NCBI GenBank assembly: GCA_035048485.1
Contig: CM068590.1
Location: forward strand, 1,922,001 to 1,986,000
From: Pteria penguin
Taxonomy: Eukaryota > Mollusca > Bivalvia > Pterioida > Pteriidae
DNA length: 64,000 bases
Reading direction: 5' to 3'
The translations under genes were made by a program, and so were the position numbers. The notes under the pieces were generated by a model. The model was given only the letters and a program-made list of their open reading frames with translations, searched no databases and was not told the origin of the DNA. The number at the start of each line of letters is the position of its first letter. Within the stretch, counting starts at the first letter, position 1. Shown one piece after another: positions 52,470 to 64,000 of the stretch.

Positions 52470-53045
52470 AATGATAATACGTGATTTGACTTGGTTTGGG
52501 GTTAATGGTAAATATGCTTGACCTTCAGGCTGGGTATTGTTTTATGTAATGGCGGACTGGTACCCGGAATAATTCATAAATGCTCAATTACAAAAACATC
52601 ATTCTTCATTTATATGGATATATCTGATACGCAGATGGACGGCAAATGTGGTGACAGAGTATATATAAAGCTCACAGACCTGCTTTGAAGTGGGTATATA
52701 CATCCAAAATCCACATAATGTTATAAATTTTACTAGTACCACTCGAACATGTCCGTCCAGGCCGCTGCCTCGTTCTCAAACGATGACGCTTCCATATCAG
52801 AAATATTCAACAAAAAGCCGACAGCAAGCGATTTTAAATATCCTTTAACAGAATTTTCCCACATAATTTCTGTTTTTATATTGTGGTAAATTACACCTTG
52901 AATAAAATCGGAGGGAATTCGGGGAGGAATATTAAAGAACACTTGCTATAGGACTTATATAGAGCTTTCTGACATAGAATCATAGTAGTATGGCAGTGAA
53001 CACGTGAATGAATTATCTGATTCTAGGTAATAAAACATTTCGATT
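52470..53045. other. interval upstream of the LINE
   Basis: The first part may be LINE 5' sequence. A 69-codon minus-strand frame at 52733-52942 (IPPRIPSDFIQGVIYHN) is not recognised and is left uncalled. Confidence 0.35.
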
Positions 53046-53047
53046 TT

Positions 53048-54212
53048 AAGCTCACCTCAGCCGATTTTATGTATTTTAACTTATTTTATTGTAATAAATG
53101 CAATTAGAAAGAAGTAGAAAGCAAATATAATTTGTGGGACTTATTGCATAAAAAATACAAAACAGGGGGATTAGGGGGGGGGGGGGTGAGGGTTTGGAGG
53201 GGCGGGTGGGTGGTTTTGGATATGCTAAGTATGTAATAATGAGATTTGATAGACATCTTCTTCAACACTAATTGGAAGATATCGATGAAACTTGGTAGGT
53301 ATGAAGTACTGACGGTCTCCTACAAGGCCTGCTGTTTTTGACTGTATTAGTGAAGAGGTGGATCTAGGTGGGGAACCTTCAGTCTTAGAGTTTACCCTCC
53401 TTTGACAAACTTCTTCGTCAGAGAGGATACATAGATCATCAAACCAAATGTATCAAAGTGACCTAGAAAGATGGCTAGACGTATTATCGATTTTGATCTC
53501 ATTCCAAAATACAATTTTGGCGTTTGTGAACTTTGTTATTTTCACTTTTTTTGCGAATTTATTTACATTTTATTTTTGTAGGTTGCTAATATTCATTGAT
53601 TTTGTTCATTTTTTAAGTGATTTTATTGTGATAAATGTAATTGAAAAGAACTGGAATTCAAAAATAATTTATGGGAAGGTTTGCAAAGCTTTTAAAGATT
53701 AACATTAGTATACAATACTGAACTTTCCTGGACTTCTTCAGAACTTTTTACTCATCAAATTTAAAGATATTGATGAAACTTGGTGGGTTTGTAGTACTCA
53801 CGGTTCCCCACAAATTTCCCCCTTTTTTGACAAGATCTGTGAAGGAGTGGTTCCAGAGTGGTTCAAAATATGCCCCATAATTTACCTTTATTTGACCAGC
53901 GTCTTATTTAGAGGGTCTGTATAGATATCAACAAACTGACTGCGTCGTAGTATTGTGGATTTTCATTCAATTCCGAAATCAAAATTTGACACTTTTAGAC
54001 ATCCTTTTGAACTCCGCTGATTTTGCATATTTTCAGGTGTTTTCTTAAATTATCACAATGTATGAGTGTATAAGAATGATTTTTTTTTCATTTTTCAATT
54101 TTGAAATAAAATTTTTGAAAATGATACTTTCAGTAAAGAACATTCCTTCTAAGTTTCTCAAAGTACAATGAACTCAAGTGAGCGATGTGGTCCCTTTTGG
54201 GCCTCTTGTTTT
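53048..54212 (+). mobile_element. AGCTCAC-type element, diverged copy
   Basis: It starts TTTTAAGCTCACCTCAGCCG and ends CTCAAGTGAGCGATGTGGTC, then GGGCCTCTTGTTTTC. Repeated internal phrases (GATGAAACTTGGTAGGTATG, GACGGTCTCCTACAAGG, CCTTTGACAAACTTCTTCGTC) match the copies at 8378 and 24463. A G-run lies at 53165-53186. The 84-codon frame inside is not a gene. Confidence 0.65.
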
Positions 54213-54342
54213 CAATCCCTGACGATTCTGTTTATATAGGAGAAATTCAGACCAAAATCTTATGCCCGAGTCTGTACTTCTGACTATGCTTATTTGTGTA
54301 AATGAAAGTGTTACATCGTAAACAAATGAATATTCATATATA

Positions 54343-54492
54343 TGTATCTATATGGGACAGATCTGTGGAGACTTTCCATCAAATATGACTTTTCCTACAC
54401 CCACGTTAGACATATTTCGGCAAGCGAAACAAGCATTAGATATGTAAATATCAAGGATGAACAGAGATTGCGTCATTGAGCAACCGGACACA
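54343..54492. repeat. dispersed repeat, second copy of 50286-50452
   Basis: Shared phrases in order are GGGACAGATCTG, ACTTTCCATCA, GGCAAGCGAAACAAGCATTA and ATGTAAATATCAAGGATG. Confidence 0.65.
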
Positions 54493-54628
54493 TATAAGGA
54501 AATTACATGTAAATGAGATATCTTTAGTTTGGGAATATTTTACATCAAGCTAGCATGTCAAGATTATTGAAGGGTACGACCTGCAAGTTTAATGGTGTCA
54601 TATCTTAGACTTCTTCAGCAGTCCCGAC

Positions 54629-54695
54629 CAACAGTTGGTTGGTTGGTGTTTTAGTTCGCTTTTAACAATTTTTCAGTTTTATCGCGATATTCGTC
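54629..54695 (-). mobile_element. SINE family B tail fragment
   Basis: GTTGGTTGGTTGGTGTTTTA and AGTTTTATCGCGATATTCG match the minus-strand 3' end. The head is absent. Confidence 0.6.
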
Positions 54696-54741
54696 GATGG
54701 ACATATAGAATGATAAATCTGTAAAACACAGAATCAGAATT

Positions 54742-54776
<35 letters not shown>

Positions 54777-55535
54777 GAGACGGATCAATCTGCTGTTCCG
54801 AGCACCAAACCCGCACTCCGAGAAATATTGTTTACATGAACATCTATAGCTTTATTCCAATATTATAAATGCTTATGGAATTAATTTTGTCGAAAATAAT
54901 GATGGATAAGGGCTAGGTTTATTACAATAAATGAATAAATAAATAAATCAATCAATCAATAAATAAAAAATAAAGGTACTGTGACAAATCAAAAAAATTG
55001 ATAGGGAAATGATTACAGCGAGGAAAGATAACTCCGTTAACGATCTCAAAACTGCTTAGAAATCTCTTTCAAATTTGATTAATATCTGTCGTAAGAGCGA
55101 ACATATTTATGGCAAAGCTTTTCATTTTAATCTTACAGAGACTTAATGGAATGTGACCAAGACCTTTTGGTGAATGACCGACTCATGTCAATGAATGACG
55201 ACACATGTCGGCAATTTACCGAGATGTATTGGTAAATGGCCGACACCTGTCAATGGATCAAAAACCTGTCGGTAAATCATCTGTCAATGAATGACTTTGG
55301 GTTTTGTAATATTTCATGATATAGACAAATCACAATCGAATGACGTCATTTCCTGTCCAGTTGAGCTATAACCAAATACGCTGCCTTTCACCTATCGCTA
55401 CATGTTTATCTTATTTCTATCTAAATCTGTAAAAGTTTCGCAAAAGGCACCCTTTATAATTTTTGATCGCGCCGAAAATAAGAGAGATAAGTCGGTATAC
55501 GTCGGTAGATACCACATTTGCTTGTGTGTGTGTGC

Positions 55536-55587
<52 letters not shown>

Positions 55588-55670
55588 GGGATTGAGAGAG
55601 ATGTTCTGAGTATAACAGTCTTACTCTATTTAATGCTCTTTTTGTATATGTAAACAGGATATATATATAT
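54696..55670. repeat. microsatellites in otherwise unassigned sequence
   Basis: (TTG)n lies at 54741-54777, AATAAATAAATCAATC at 54928-54965, (TG)n then (AG)n at 55525-55590, and (AT)n at 55660-55681. A short repeated theme TGTCAATGAATGAC occurs at 55187-55300. Confidence 0.7.
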
Positions 55671-55929
55671 ATATATATATAAGCATCTTACATTATCAGT
55701 ATCGTACTATTAGCTTGTTTATTTCAGTAAGTATGCTGCAATCCGTTTATGTACTACACCTATCCTTCCCGATTGACTTCAAAATTCTGGAATCCCATAA
55801 TGCTCTCTGATATTCATTAAATCCGATTTGGCACATTGTGTTGCCCTCAAATATACTGCGAAAAATTGAATATTGGTCGGAATAGTGAATAGTCTCACTT
55901 GCTTATAACGGCCATTTAAAAATGGCCGT

Positions 55930-56170
55930 TATGTTGGAGTGAACTTTATAATGGAGTGATCATTATACTAGAGTGACCGTTATACTAGAGTGACCGCTAT
56001 ACTGGAGTGGCCGTTATACTAAAGTGACCGTTATACTAGAGTAACCGTTATACTGGAGTGACCGTTATACTGGAGTGGCAGTTATACTAGAGTGACCGTT
56101 ATACTGGAGTGGCCGTTATACTAGAGGGAAGATTTTAAAGTGACAGTTATACTGCAGTGACCATTGTACT
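55930..56170. repeat. 17-18-bp minisatellite
   Basis: About 13 copies of GTGACCGTTATACTGGA. It starts at an exact inverted repeat (ATAACGGCCATT, TAAA, AATGGCCGTTAT at 55905-55932) whose half-sequence resembles the unit. Confidence 0.85.
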
Positions 56171-56227
56171 TCATATAAAGGTCACTCAAAGGGAGATTTA
56201 AAGTGATAGTTTGGAGTGACAATCATA

Positions 56228-56258
<31 letters not shown>

Positions 56259-56331
56259 GACAAAAAAAAAAAAAAAAAAAAAAGAAAACAAAAAAACCAA
56301 AACAAAACAAAACAGAAAAACCCCCAAAAAA

Positions 56332-56370
<39 letters not shown>

Positions 56371-56405
56371 AAAAAAAAAAAAAAAAAAAAAAGAAGAAAA
56401 GAAAA
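56228..56405. repeat. (CAA)n and long A-rich tract
   Basis: (AAC)9 is followed by ~150 bp that is nearly all A, with occasional C and G. The lysine-rich frames here are artefacts. Confidence 0.9.
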
Positions 56406-56499
56406 ATGCTATAGTAACCGTTATGCTAGAGTAACCTTTATATGGACGTGAATGTTGCAACTAAATACACAAAATGAAAAAGTAAAAAGCGACTGCATG

Positions 56500-56825
56500 T
56501 GGCCAATTTATGAAGGTGACCTTAATGCACATGTCACTGTATTTATGACGGTGACACCTTAAGGTGGGAGTCGTTGTATTTAGGAAGGTGATCTTAAGAC
56601 GGGAGTCATTGTATTTATGAAGGTGACCTTAAGGCGGGAGCCACCGTATTTATGAGGGTGACCTTAAGGCGGGAGCCACCGTATTTATGAAGGTGACCTT
56701 AAGGCGGGAGCCACCGTATTCATGAGGGTGACCTTAAGGCGGGAGCCAGCGTATTTATGAGGGTGACATTGAAGCAGGAGCCACCGTATTAATGATGGTG
56801 GCATTAAGGCAGGAGTCACTGACTT
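56500..56825. repeat. 35-bp minisatellite
   Basis: About nine copies of GTATTTATGAGGGTGACCTT, AAGGCGGGAGCCACC, most uniform in the middle. Confidence 0.9.
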
Positions 56826-57698
56826 TATGGAATGTATGTCATCTAGATCAATCAAAATGGGAGAAAGGGAAAAAGAAATTGAACTTAAATCATAACGAAA
56901 GACACCATGGGCATGTAGTGTTCAAGGAAGAATATGCATGTGAAAAGACATCGCAGAAGAATAGGCATTTTTCCTATTGATCTCATATTTCTTTCCATAC
57001 CAGACATACCATACTTTGCCATAAAAATTGTGTCATTTTACTCTGACGTCACAATGCTGGGATTAACGTCATAATGAAAATCTCGGCAAAAAGTATCATG
57101 GCTGGCGTATGGCCCATTACATCATGTAAAATGGGAAAAGAAAAACATATATTCACTTGCAATGTAACTAAATGACAATTATCATTCCATTTGTATGGTT
57201 ACCAAGGCAATGGACTCACATTACCACTCGTCAAAGAGGAAGAAGAAGACGAAGAAAAATCGACAATGTCAAATGTTTAATACCCTTCCATAGACAGAAG
57301 AAGATCAACAATGTAATTAAGTTAATATTATGAAATACAATTGTAATATAAACAATCCACACAGTAAGATCAACATGAACCACCCTACTGTACCCGTCAG
57401 ATAGCAAGCTTAGGTCACTGACCTGTAGGAATCCAGACTAACAATCAGAGGGTCACGGTTCAGGACCTTACCCCGTCTGAAAATGTTTCGATAAGGCCCG
57501 TCATAGAAGGCATTTTTCCCTTTCGGTTAAGATTTCGAAATTAAGTATGTCCAATCTGAAGATCTGAGGCAGAGGAACAAGACATGACAAAACGGTGAAT
57601 ACGAAAGTAACCAGTGTCATATGACTTTGACATAAGCAACAATTTATAATAGTGGACATTCCTTTATACTTGACATAAAGTAACTACATGTCCGGGAG
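56826..57698. other. interval with no supported gene
   Basis: It contains the TGACGTCA dispersed repeat at 57010-57085 and otherwise unassigned sequence. The short frame at 56792-56980 starts in the minisatellite and is not accepted. Confidence 0.45.
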
Positions 57699-57856
57699 CA
57701 GTGGCGGATCCAGTATTTTCGAAAAAGGGGGGGGGGACCACATGTGTATTTGCTAAACTACTCTGTCATTTTGAGTGGCCAGATCTGGATTTATACTTGC
57801 AAATATGTGGCGAAAAGGGGGAGGACAGGTCCCCGCCACCTCTAAATCCGCCACTG
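57699..57856. mobile_element. MITE with CAGTGGCGGATCCAG ends (hAT-like)
   Basis: CAGTGGCGGATCCAG at the left and TCTAAATCCGCCACTG at the right are inverted. GGGAG flanks both sides. The length is 158 bp, with no coding capacity. Confidence 0.65.
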
Positions 57857-58523
57857 GGGAGGAGTAAGCGTCTCCTGTCAGATGCGGGAGCTGGTGCCCG
57901 GCAGAGGTAAGCATCTCCTGTCAAAGGTAAATCCAGGTGCCTGAAATGAGTCAGTGGTCAATGGTTGTGTCTGTACATGTATGTGTCCCCAGTCAGCGGT
58001 TGTACCTGTAAGTGTCTCCTGTTTGGCTAGCCAAACACATCAAGAATGTGGAAAACACATCAAGAATGCGGAAAACATATAAACGACATTCAATATTTTA
58101 GCGCTACATCATTTAAATGAATATGATTCCACCCTGTATAAAATGCCCAATTCACACAAAATTCATGATGTGACACTCACAAGAATATAACATGGTGTAC
58201 ACCCAAAGACCCCCAAAATTATGACTTAAAGTGGGAATTGAACAAATCCATTCCCAGTCAGAGAACTAATGTATAATATTAGTAAAACACTAGGTAAAGG
58301 GAAAGATATCTGACATACTGTAGAACGGGAGTCACCAAACAGATGTACAATAACGAATGCTTATACCCTAGTGTAGACAGCATCCACATCCACATCCCGT
58401 GGGTGTTCTGGAGGGCATACGCTGGAGATTGTAAAATGGATAAACTCTGGAATTTTAAGTAAATAGTGATCAACGCTTATATTTTCAGCTTATGTTTCTT
58501 TCTTATTTCTATTTTTCTTTTCC

Positions 58524-58592
<69 letters not shown>

Positions 58593-59437
58593 TTGATGGA
58601 TATTTATAGTCAAATCCAAGGGAGGGAGGACTTGAAGTCGTACCAATAAATTCAGACGAAATATTTATTCTCACTAAAAGTTAATTTGCAATAGATACAC
58701 AGGAATATGTTTGTTTGTTTTTATCATCTGTATTTTCAGCTAACAAGATAACTCTATGATTTAAATCAAATAGAATCAACACCAAGTATTAAAGTGTTCG
58801 ATGCAAGGCTTTTAACCATATCATTGTTTCTAACAGATATGCTTACTACACAATAAAATTGGAATAAAATAAAATAAGTAAGTAAAAACCAATGCAAATT
58901 TAGAAACATCCGAAACATTTAGGTATGAAACCGATAACAGTACGAAACAACCAAAATACGAAATAACTGTAGTCAATTGGTGTGTTTATCATTAACACGG
59001 GTTGATGTCGGCCAGTAAGGGTTGCAGTAACAATGCATTTTAAAACCTATCAGAAGAGTCAATTTGGAAAGTTAGGTTGTTTTTTTTTCTCAAACATGGT
59101 TTATTCTTCTTAACCACTGGATAACGAGAAATTTTACGGATCAGACCGGGATTATCGATTTGTTTAGGCACTTGCAATATCCATATTTCATCTATCTTAA
59201 AAAGAGCTTAACAACACGTTGAATACATGTAGATAGGATGGAGATGAGATAGACCCAGCCAGTAAGGAACACTTAAAACGTCATGTGTCAAGGATTTTCA
59301 CATAACATTTTGGACCTGTTGTCGGCTGTGACATGTTGGACACAGTCCGTTGGATATGTTTTAAATTTCAGGATAGCGGCAGCTTGGAGTTTCAGTGGTT
59401 CTTTTGAAGAGAGTTCGACATTCTTCGTATCATTTTT
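57857..59437. other. dispersed repeat fragments, no supported gene
   Basis: GGAGCTGGTGCCCGGCAGAG and AAGCATCTCCTGTCAAAGG at about 57838-57960 are the retroelement 3' phrase seen at 11.39 and 30.28 kb. (ATT)n lies at 58527-58590. The rest is unassigned. Confidence 0.5.
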
Positions 59438-62400
59438 ATACTATTCTCATTGACCAGGACTAACCACAGATAATGTTAGATCATGGCGGCTGACATGAGG
59501 ATGATTGCTGTTTATACTATTCTCATTGACCAGGACTAACCACAGATAATGTTAGATCATGGCGGCTGACATGAGGATGATTACTGTTTATACTATTCTC
59601 ATTGACCAGGACTAACCACAGATAATATTAGATCATGGCGGCTGACATGAGGATGATTGCTGTTTATACTATTCTCATTGACCAGGACTAACCACAGATA
59701 ATGTTAGATCATGGCGGCTGACATGAGGATGATTACAGTTTATACTATTCTCATTGACCAGGACTAACCACAGATAATGTTAGATCATGGCGGCTGACAT
59801 GAGGATAATTGCTGTTTATACTATTCTCATTGACCAGGACTAACCACAGATAATGTTAGATCATGGCGGCTGACATGAGGATGATTGCTGTTTATACTAT
59901 TCTCATTGACCAGGACTAACCACAGATAATGTTAGATCATGGCGGCTGACATGAGGATGATTACTGTTTATACTATTCTCATTGACCAGGACTAACCACA
60001 GATAATGTTAGATCATGGCGGCTGACATGAGGATGATTACTGTTTATACTATTCTCATTGACCAGGACTAACCACAGATAATGTTAGATCATGGCGGCTG
60101 ACATGAGGATGATTACTGTTTATACTATTCTCATTGACCAGGACTAACCACAGATAATGTTAGATCATGGCGGCTGACATGAGGATGATTACTGTTTATA
60201 CTATTCTCATTGACCAGGACTAACCACAGATAATGTTAGATCATGGCGGCTGACATGAGGATGATTGCTGTTTATACTATTCTCATTGACCAGGACAAAC
60301 CACAGATAATGTTAGATCATGGCGGCTTACATGAGGAAGATTACTGTTTATACTATTCTCATTGACCAGGACTAACCACAGATAATGTTAGATCATGGCG
60401 GCTGACATGAGGATGATTGCTGTTTATACTGTTCTCATTGACCAGGACTAATCACAGATAATGTTAGATCATGGCGGCTGACATGAGGATGATTGCTGTT
60501 TATACTGTTCTCATTGACCAGGACTAACCACAGATAATGTTAGATCATGGCGGCTGACATGAGGATGATTGCTGTTTATACTGTTCTCATTGACCAGGAC
60601 TAACCACAGATAATGTTAGATCATGGCGGCTGACATGAGGATGATTGCTGTTTATACTGTTCTCATTGACCAGGACTAACCACAGATAATGTTAAATCAT
60701 GGCGGCTGACATGAGGATGATTGCTGTTTATACTGTTCTCATTGACCAGGACTAACCACAGATAATGTTAGATCATGGCGGCTGACATGAGGATGATTGC
60801 TGTTTATACTGTTCTCATTGACCAGGACTAACCACAGATAATGTTAGATCATGGCGGCTGACATGAGGATGATTACTGTTTATACTATTCTCATTGACCA
60901 GGACTAACCACAGATAATGTTAGATCATGGCGGCTGACATGAGGATGATTGCTGTTTATACTGTTCTCATTGACCAGGACTAACCACAGATAATGTTAGA
61001 TCATGGCGGCTGACATGAGGATGATTGCTGTTTATACTATTCTCATTGACCAGGACTAACCACAGATAATGTTAGATCATGGCGGCTGACATGAGGATGA
61101 TTGCTGTTTATACTGTTCTCATTGACCAGGACTAACCACAGATAATGTTAGATCATGGCGGCTGACATGAGGATGATTGCTGTTTATACTATTCCCATTG
61201 ATCAGGACTAACCACAGATAATGTTAGATCATGGCCGCTGACATGAGGATGATTGCTGTTTATACTATTCTCATTGACCAGGACTAACCACAGATAATGT
61301 TAGATCATGGTAACTGACATGAGGATGATTACTGTTTATACTATTCTCATTGATGAGGACTAACCACAGATAATGTTAGATCATGGCGGCTGACATGAGG
61401 ATGATTACTGTTTATACTATTCTCATTGATCAGGACTAACCACAGATAATGTTAGATCATGGCGGCTGACATGAGGATAATTGCTGTTTATACTATTCTC
61501 ATTGACCAGGACTAACCACAGATAATGTTAGATCATGGCGGCTGACATGAGGATGATTACTGTTTATACCGTTCTCATTGACCAGGACTAACCACAGATA
61601 ATGTTAGATCATGGCGGCTGACATGAGGATGATTACTGTTTATACCGTTCTCATTGACCAGGACTAACCACAGATAATGTTAGATCATGGCGGCTGACAT
61701 GAGGATGATTGCTGTTTATACTATTCTCATTGACCAGGACTAACCACAGATAATGTTAGATCATGGCGGCTGACATGAGGATGATTACTGTTTATACTAT
61801 TCTCATTGACCAGGACTAACCACAGATAATGTTAGATCATGGCGGCTGACATGAGGATGATTACTGTTTATACTGTTCTCATTGACCAGGACTAACCACA
61901 GGTAATGTTAGATCATGGCGGCTGACATGAGGATGATTACTGTTTATACTGTTCTCATTGACCAGGACTAACCACAGATAATGTTAGATCATGGCGGCTG
62001 ACATGAGGATGATTACTGTTTATACTGTTCTCATTGACCAGGACTAACCACAGATAATGTTAGATCATGGCGGCTGACATGAGGATGATTACTGTTTATA
62101 CTATTCTCATTGACCAGGACTAATCACAGATAATGTTAGATCATGGCGGCTGACATGAGGATGATTACTGTTTATACTATTCTCATTGACCAGGACTAAC
62201 CACAGATAATGTTAGATCATGGCGGCTGACATGAGGATGATTGCTGTTTATACTATTCTCATTGACCAGGACTAACCACAGATAATGTTAGATCATGGCG
62301 GCTGACATGAGGATGATTGCTGTTTATACTATTATCATTGACCAGGACTAACCACAGATAATGTTAGATCATGGCGGCTGACATGAGGATGATTACTGTT

Positions 62401-64000
62401 TATACTATTCTCATTGACCAGGACTAACCACAGATAATGTTAGATCATGGCGGCTGACATGAGGATGATTACTGTTTATACTATTCTCATTGACCAGGAC
62501 TAACCACAGATAATGTTAGATCATGGCGGCTGACATGAGGATGATTACTGTTTATACTATTCTCATTGACCAGGACTAACCACAGATAATGTTAGATCAT
62601 GGCGGCTGACATGAGGATGATTACGGTTTTATACTATTCTCATTGACCAGGACTAACCACAGATAATGTTAGATCATGTCGGCTGACATGAGGATGATTA
62701 CTGTTTATACTATTCTCATTGACCAGGACTAACCACAGATAATGTTAGATCATGGCGGCTGACATGAGGATGATTTCTGTTTATACTATTCTCATTGACC
62801 AGGACTAACCACAGATAATGTTAGATCATGGCGGCTGACATGAGGATGATTACTGTTTATACTATTCTCATTGACCAGGACTAACCACAGATAATGTTAG
62901 ATCATGGCGGCTGACATGAGGATGATTGCTGTTTATACTGTTCTCAATGACCAGGACTAACCACAGATAATGTTAGATCATGGCCGCTGACATGAGGATG
63001 ATTACTGTTTATACTGTTCTCATTGACCAGGACTAACCACAGATAATGTTAGATCATGGCGGCTGACATGAGGATGATTGCTGTTTATACTATTCTCATT
63101 GACCAGGACTAACCACAGATAATGTTAGGTCATGGCGGCTGACATGAGGATGATTACTGTTTATACTGTTCTCATTGACCAGGACTAACCACAGATAATG
63201 TTAGATCATGGCGGCTGACATGAGGATGATTACTGTTTATACTATTCTCATTGACCAGGACTAACCACAGATAATGTTAGATCATGGCGGCTGACATGAG
63301 GATGATTGCTGTTTATACTGTTCTCATTGACCAGGACTAACCACAGATAATGTTAGATCATGGCGGCTGACATGAGGATGATTACTGTTTATACTATTCT
63401 CATTGACCAGGACTAACCACAGATAATGTTAGATCATGGCGGCTGACATGAGGATGATTGCTGTTTATACTATTTTCATTGATCAGGACTAACCACAGAT
63501 AATGTTAGATCATGGTAACTGACATGAGGATAATTGCTGTTTATACTATTCTCATTGACCAGGACTAATCACAGATAATGTTAGATCATGGCGGCTGACA
63601 TGAGGATGATTACTGTTTATACTGTTCTCATTGACCAGGACTAACCACAGATAATGTTAGATCATGGCGGCTGATATGAGGATGATTGCTGTTTATACTA
63701 TTCTCATTGACCAGGACTAACCACAGATAATGTTAGATCATGGCGAATGACATGAGGATGATTACTGTTTATACTATTCTCATTGACCAGGACTAACCAC
63801 AGATAATGTTAGATCATGGCGGCTGACATGAGGATGATTGCTGTTTATACTGTTCTCATTGACCAGGACTAACCACAGATAATGTTAGATCATGGCCGCT
63901 GACATGAGGATGATTGCTGTTTATATTATTCTCATTGACCAGGACTAACCACAGATAATAATAGATCATGGCGGCTGACATGAGGATGATTGCTGTTTAT
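59438..64000. repeat. 76-bp satellite, ~60 copies, running off the window
   Basis: The unit is ATGGCGGCTGACATGAGGAT, GATTGCTGTTTATACTATTC, TCATTGACCAGGACTAACCA, CAGATAATGTTAGATC. Copies are 95-100% alike and in one orientation. Two sites vary again and again, GATTGCTG/GATTACTG and ACTATTC/ACTGTTC, in runs of like neighbours. The array continues past 64000. Confidence 0.97.

Noticed and set aside
56182..56460. Polylysine and polyphenylalanine frames
   Set aside because: Translation of a long A-tract.
59438..64000. CRISPR-like array
   Set aside because: Units are contiguous with no unique spacers. It is a eukaryotic satellite. The same holds for the 47-, 60-, 76- and 145-bp arrays.

Overview
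This is eukaryotic, intron-bearing, AT-rich and very repeat-dense DNA, most likely from a mollusc and probably a bivalve. The evidence is two tRNA-headed SINE families with molluscan-style bodies, the dispersed element beginning AGCTCACCT and ending GGCCTCTTGTTT, and an NLR-like gene that joins a DZIP3-type HEPN domain to a NACHT ATPase. The organism is inferred from sequence style and not proven.

Four protein-coding loci can be supported. (1) The 3' end of an unidentified gene lies at 2-286 (+). (2) A complete six-coding-exon gene at 13383-23251 (+) has a model that reads through without a stop to 1046 aa: HEPN, coiled coil, NACHT with Walker A and B, then an LRR-like C-terminus. All five introns are phase 1, and three of the small coiled-coil exons are related copies, one of them dead. 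(3) A single-coding-exon beta-1,3-glycosyltransferase (GT31) lies at 43194-44210 (+), with a possible non-coding first exon near 40.06-40.15 kb. (4) The last exon of a SleB-type (Hydrolase_2) cell-wall hydrolase lies at 46574-47009 (-), a bacterial-type domain in a spliced setting.

The rest is mobile and tandem DNA. At 1.8-13.2 kb there are nested DNA transposons: a 9-bp-TSD element with a smaller inverted-repeat element inside, a hAT relic with a BED finger fossil, a 296-bp fold-back with a recognisable empty site, and a hAT-like element ending just before the NLR gene. The NLR introns hold four arrays. Two of these (29-bp and 60-bp units) can be read as internal amplifications of one SINE, with a second SINE nested inside. 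At 24.4-27.1 kb one element carrying 145-bp repeats sits inside another carrying ~320-bp repeats. At 27.5-29.6 kb there are arrays rich in AGGTCA. At 30.7-35.5 kb a 47-bp satellite is split by a transposon fragment and a SINE. At 36-46 kb there are palindromic elements, minisatellites and SINE pieces around the glycosyltransferase. At 50.9-52.5 kb a LINE with an in-frame internal deletion is interrupted by a SINE with a 16-bp TSD. At 55.9-56.8 kb there are two minisatellites, and from 59.4 kb to the window end a 76-bp satellite of about 60 copies.

The genes show no operon-like relation to one another. The main functional story is the HEPN-NACHT gene, a probable intracellular immune or stress sensor, whose introns are being reshaped by SINE-derived tandem repeats and exon duplication.
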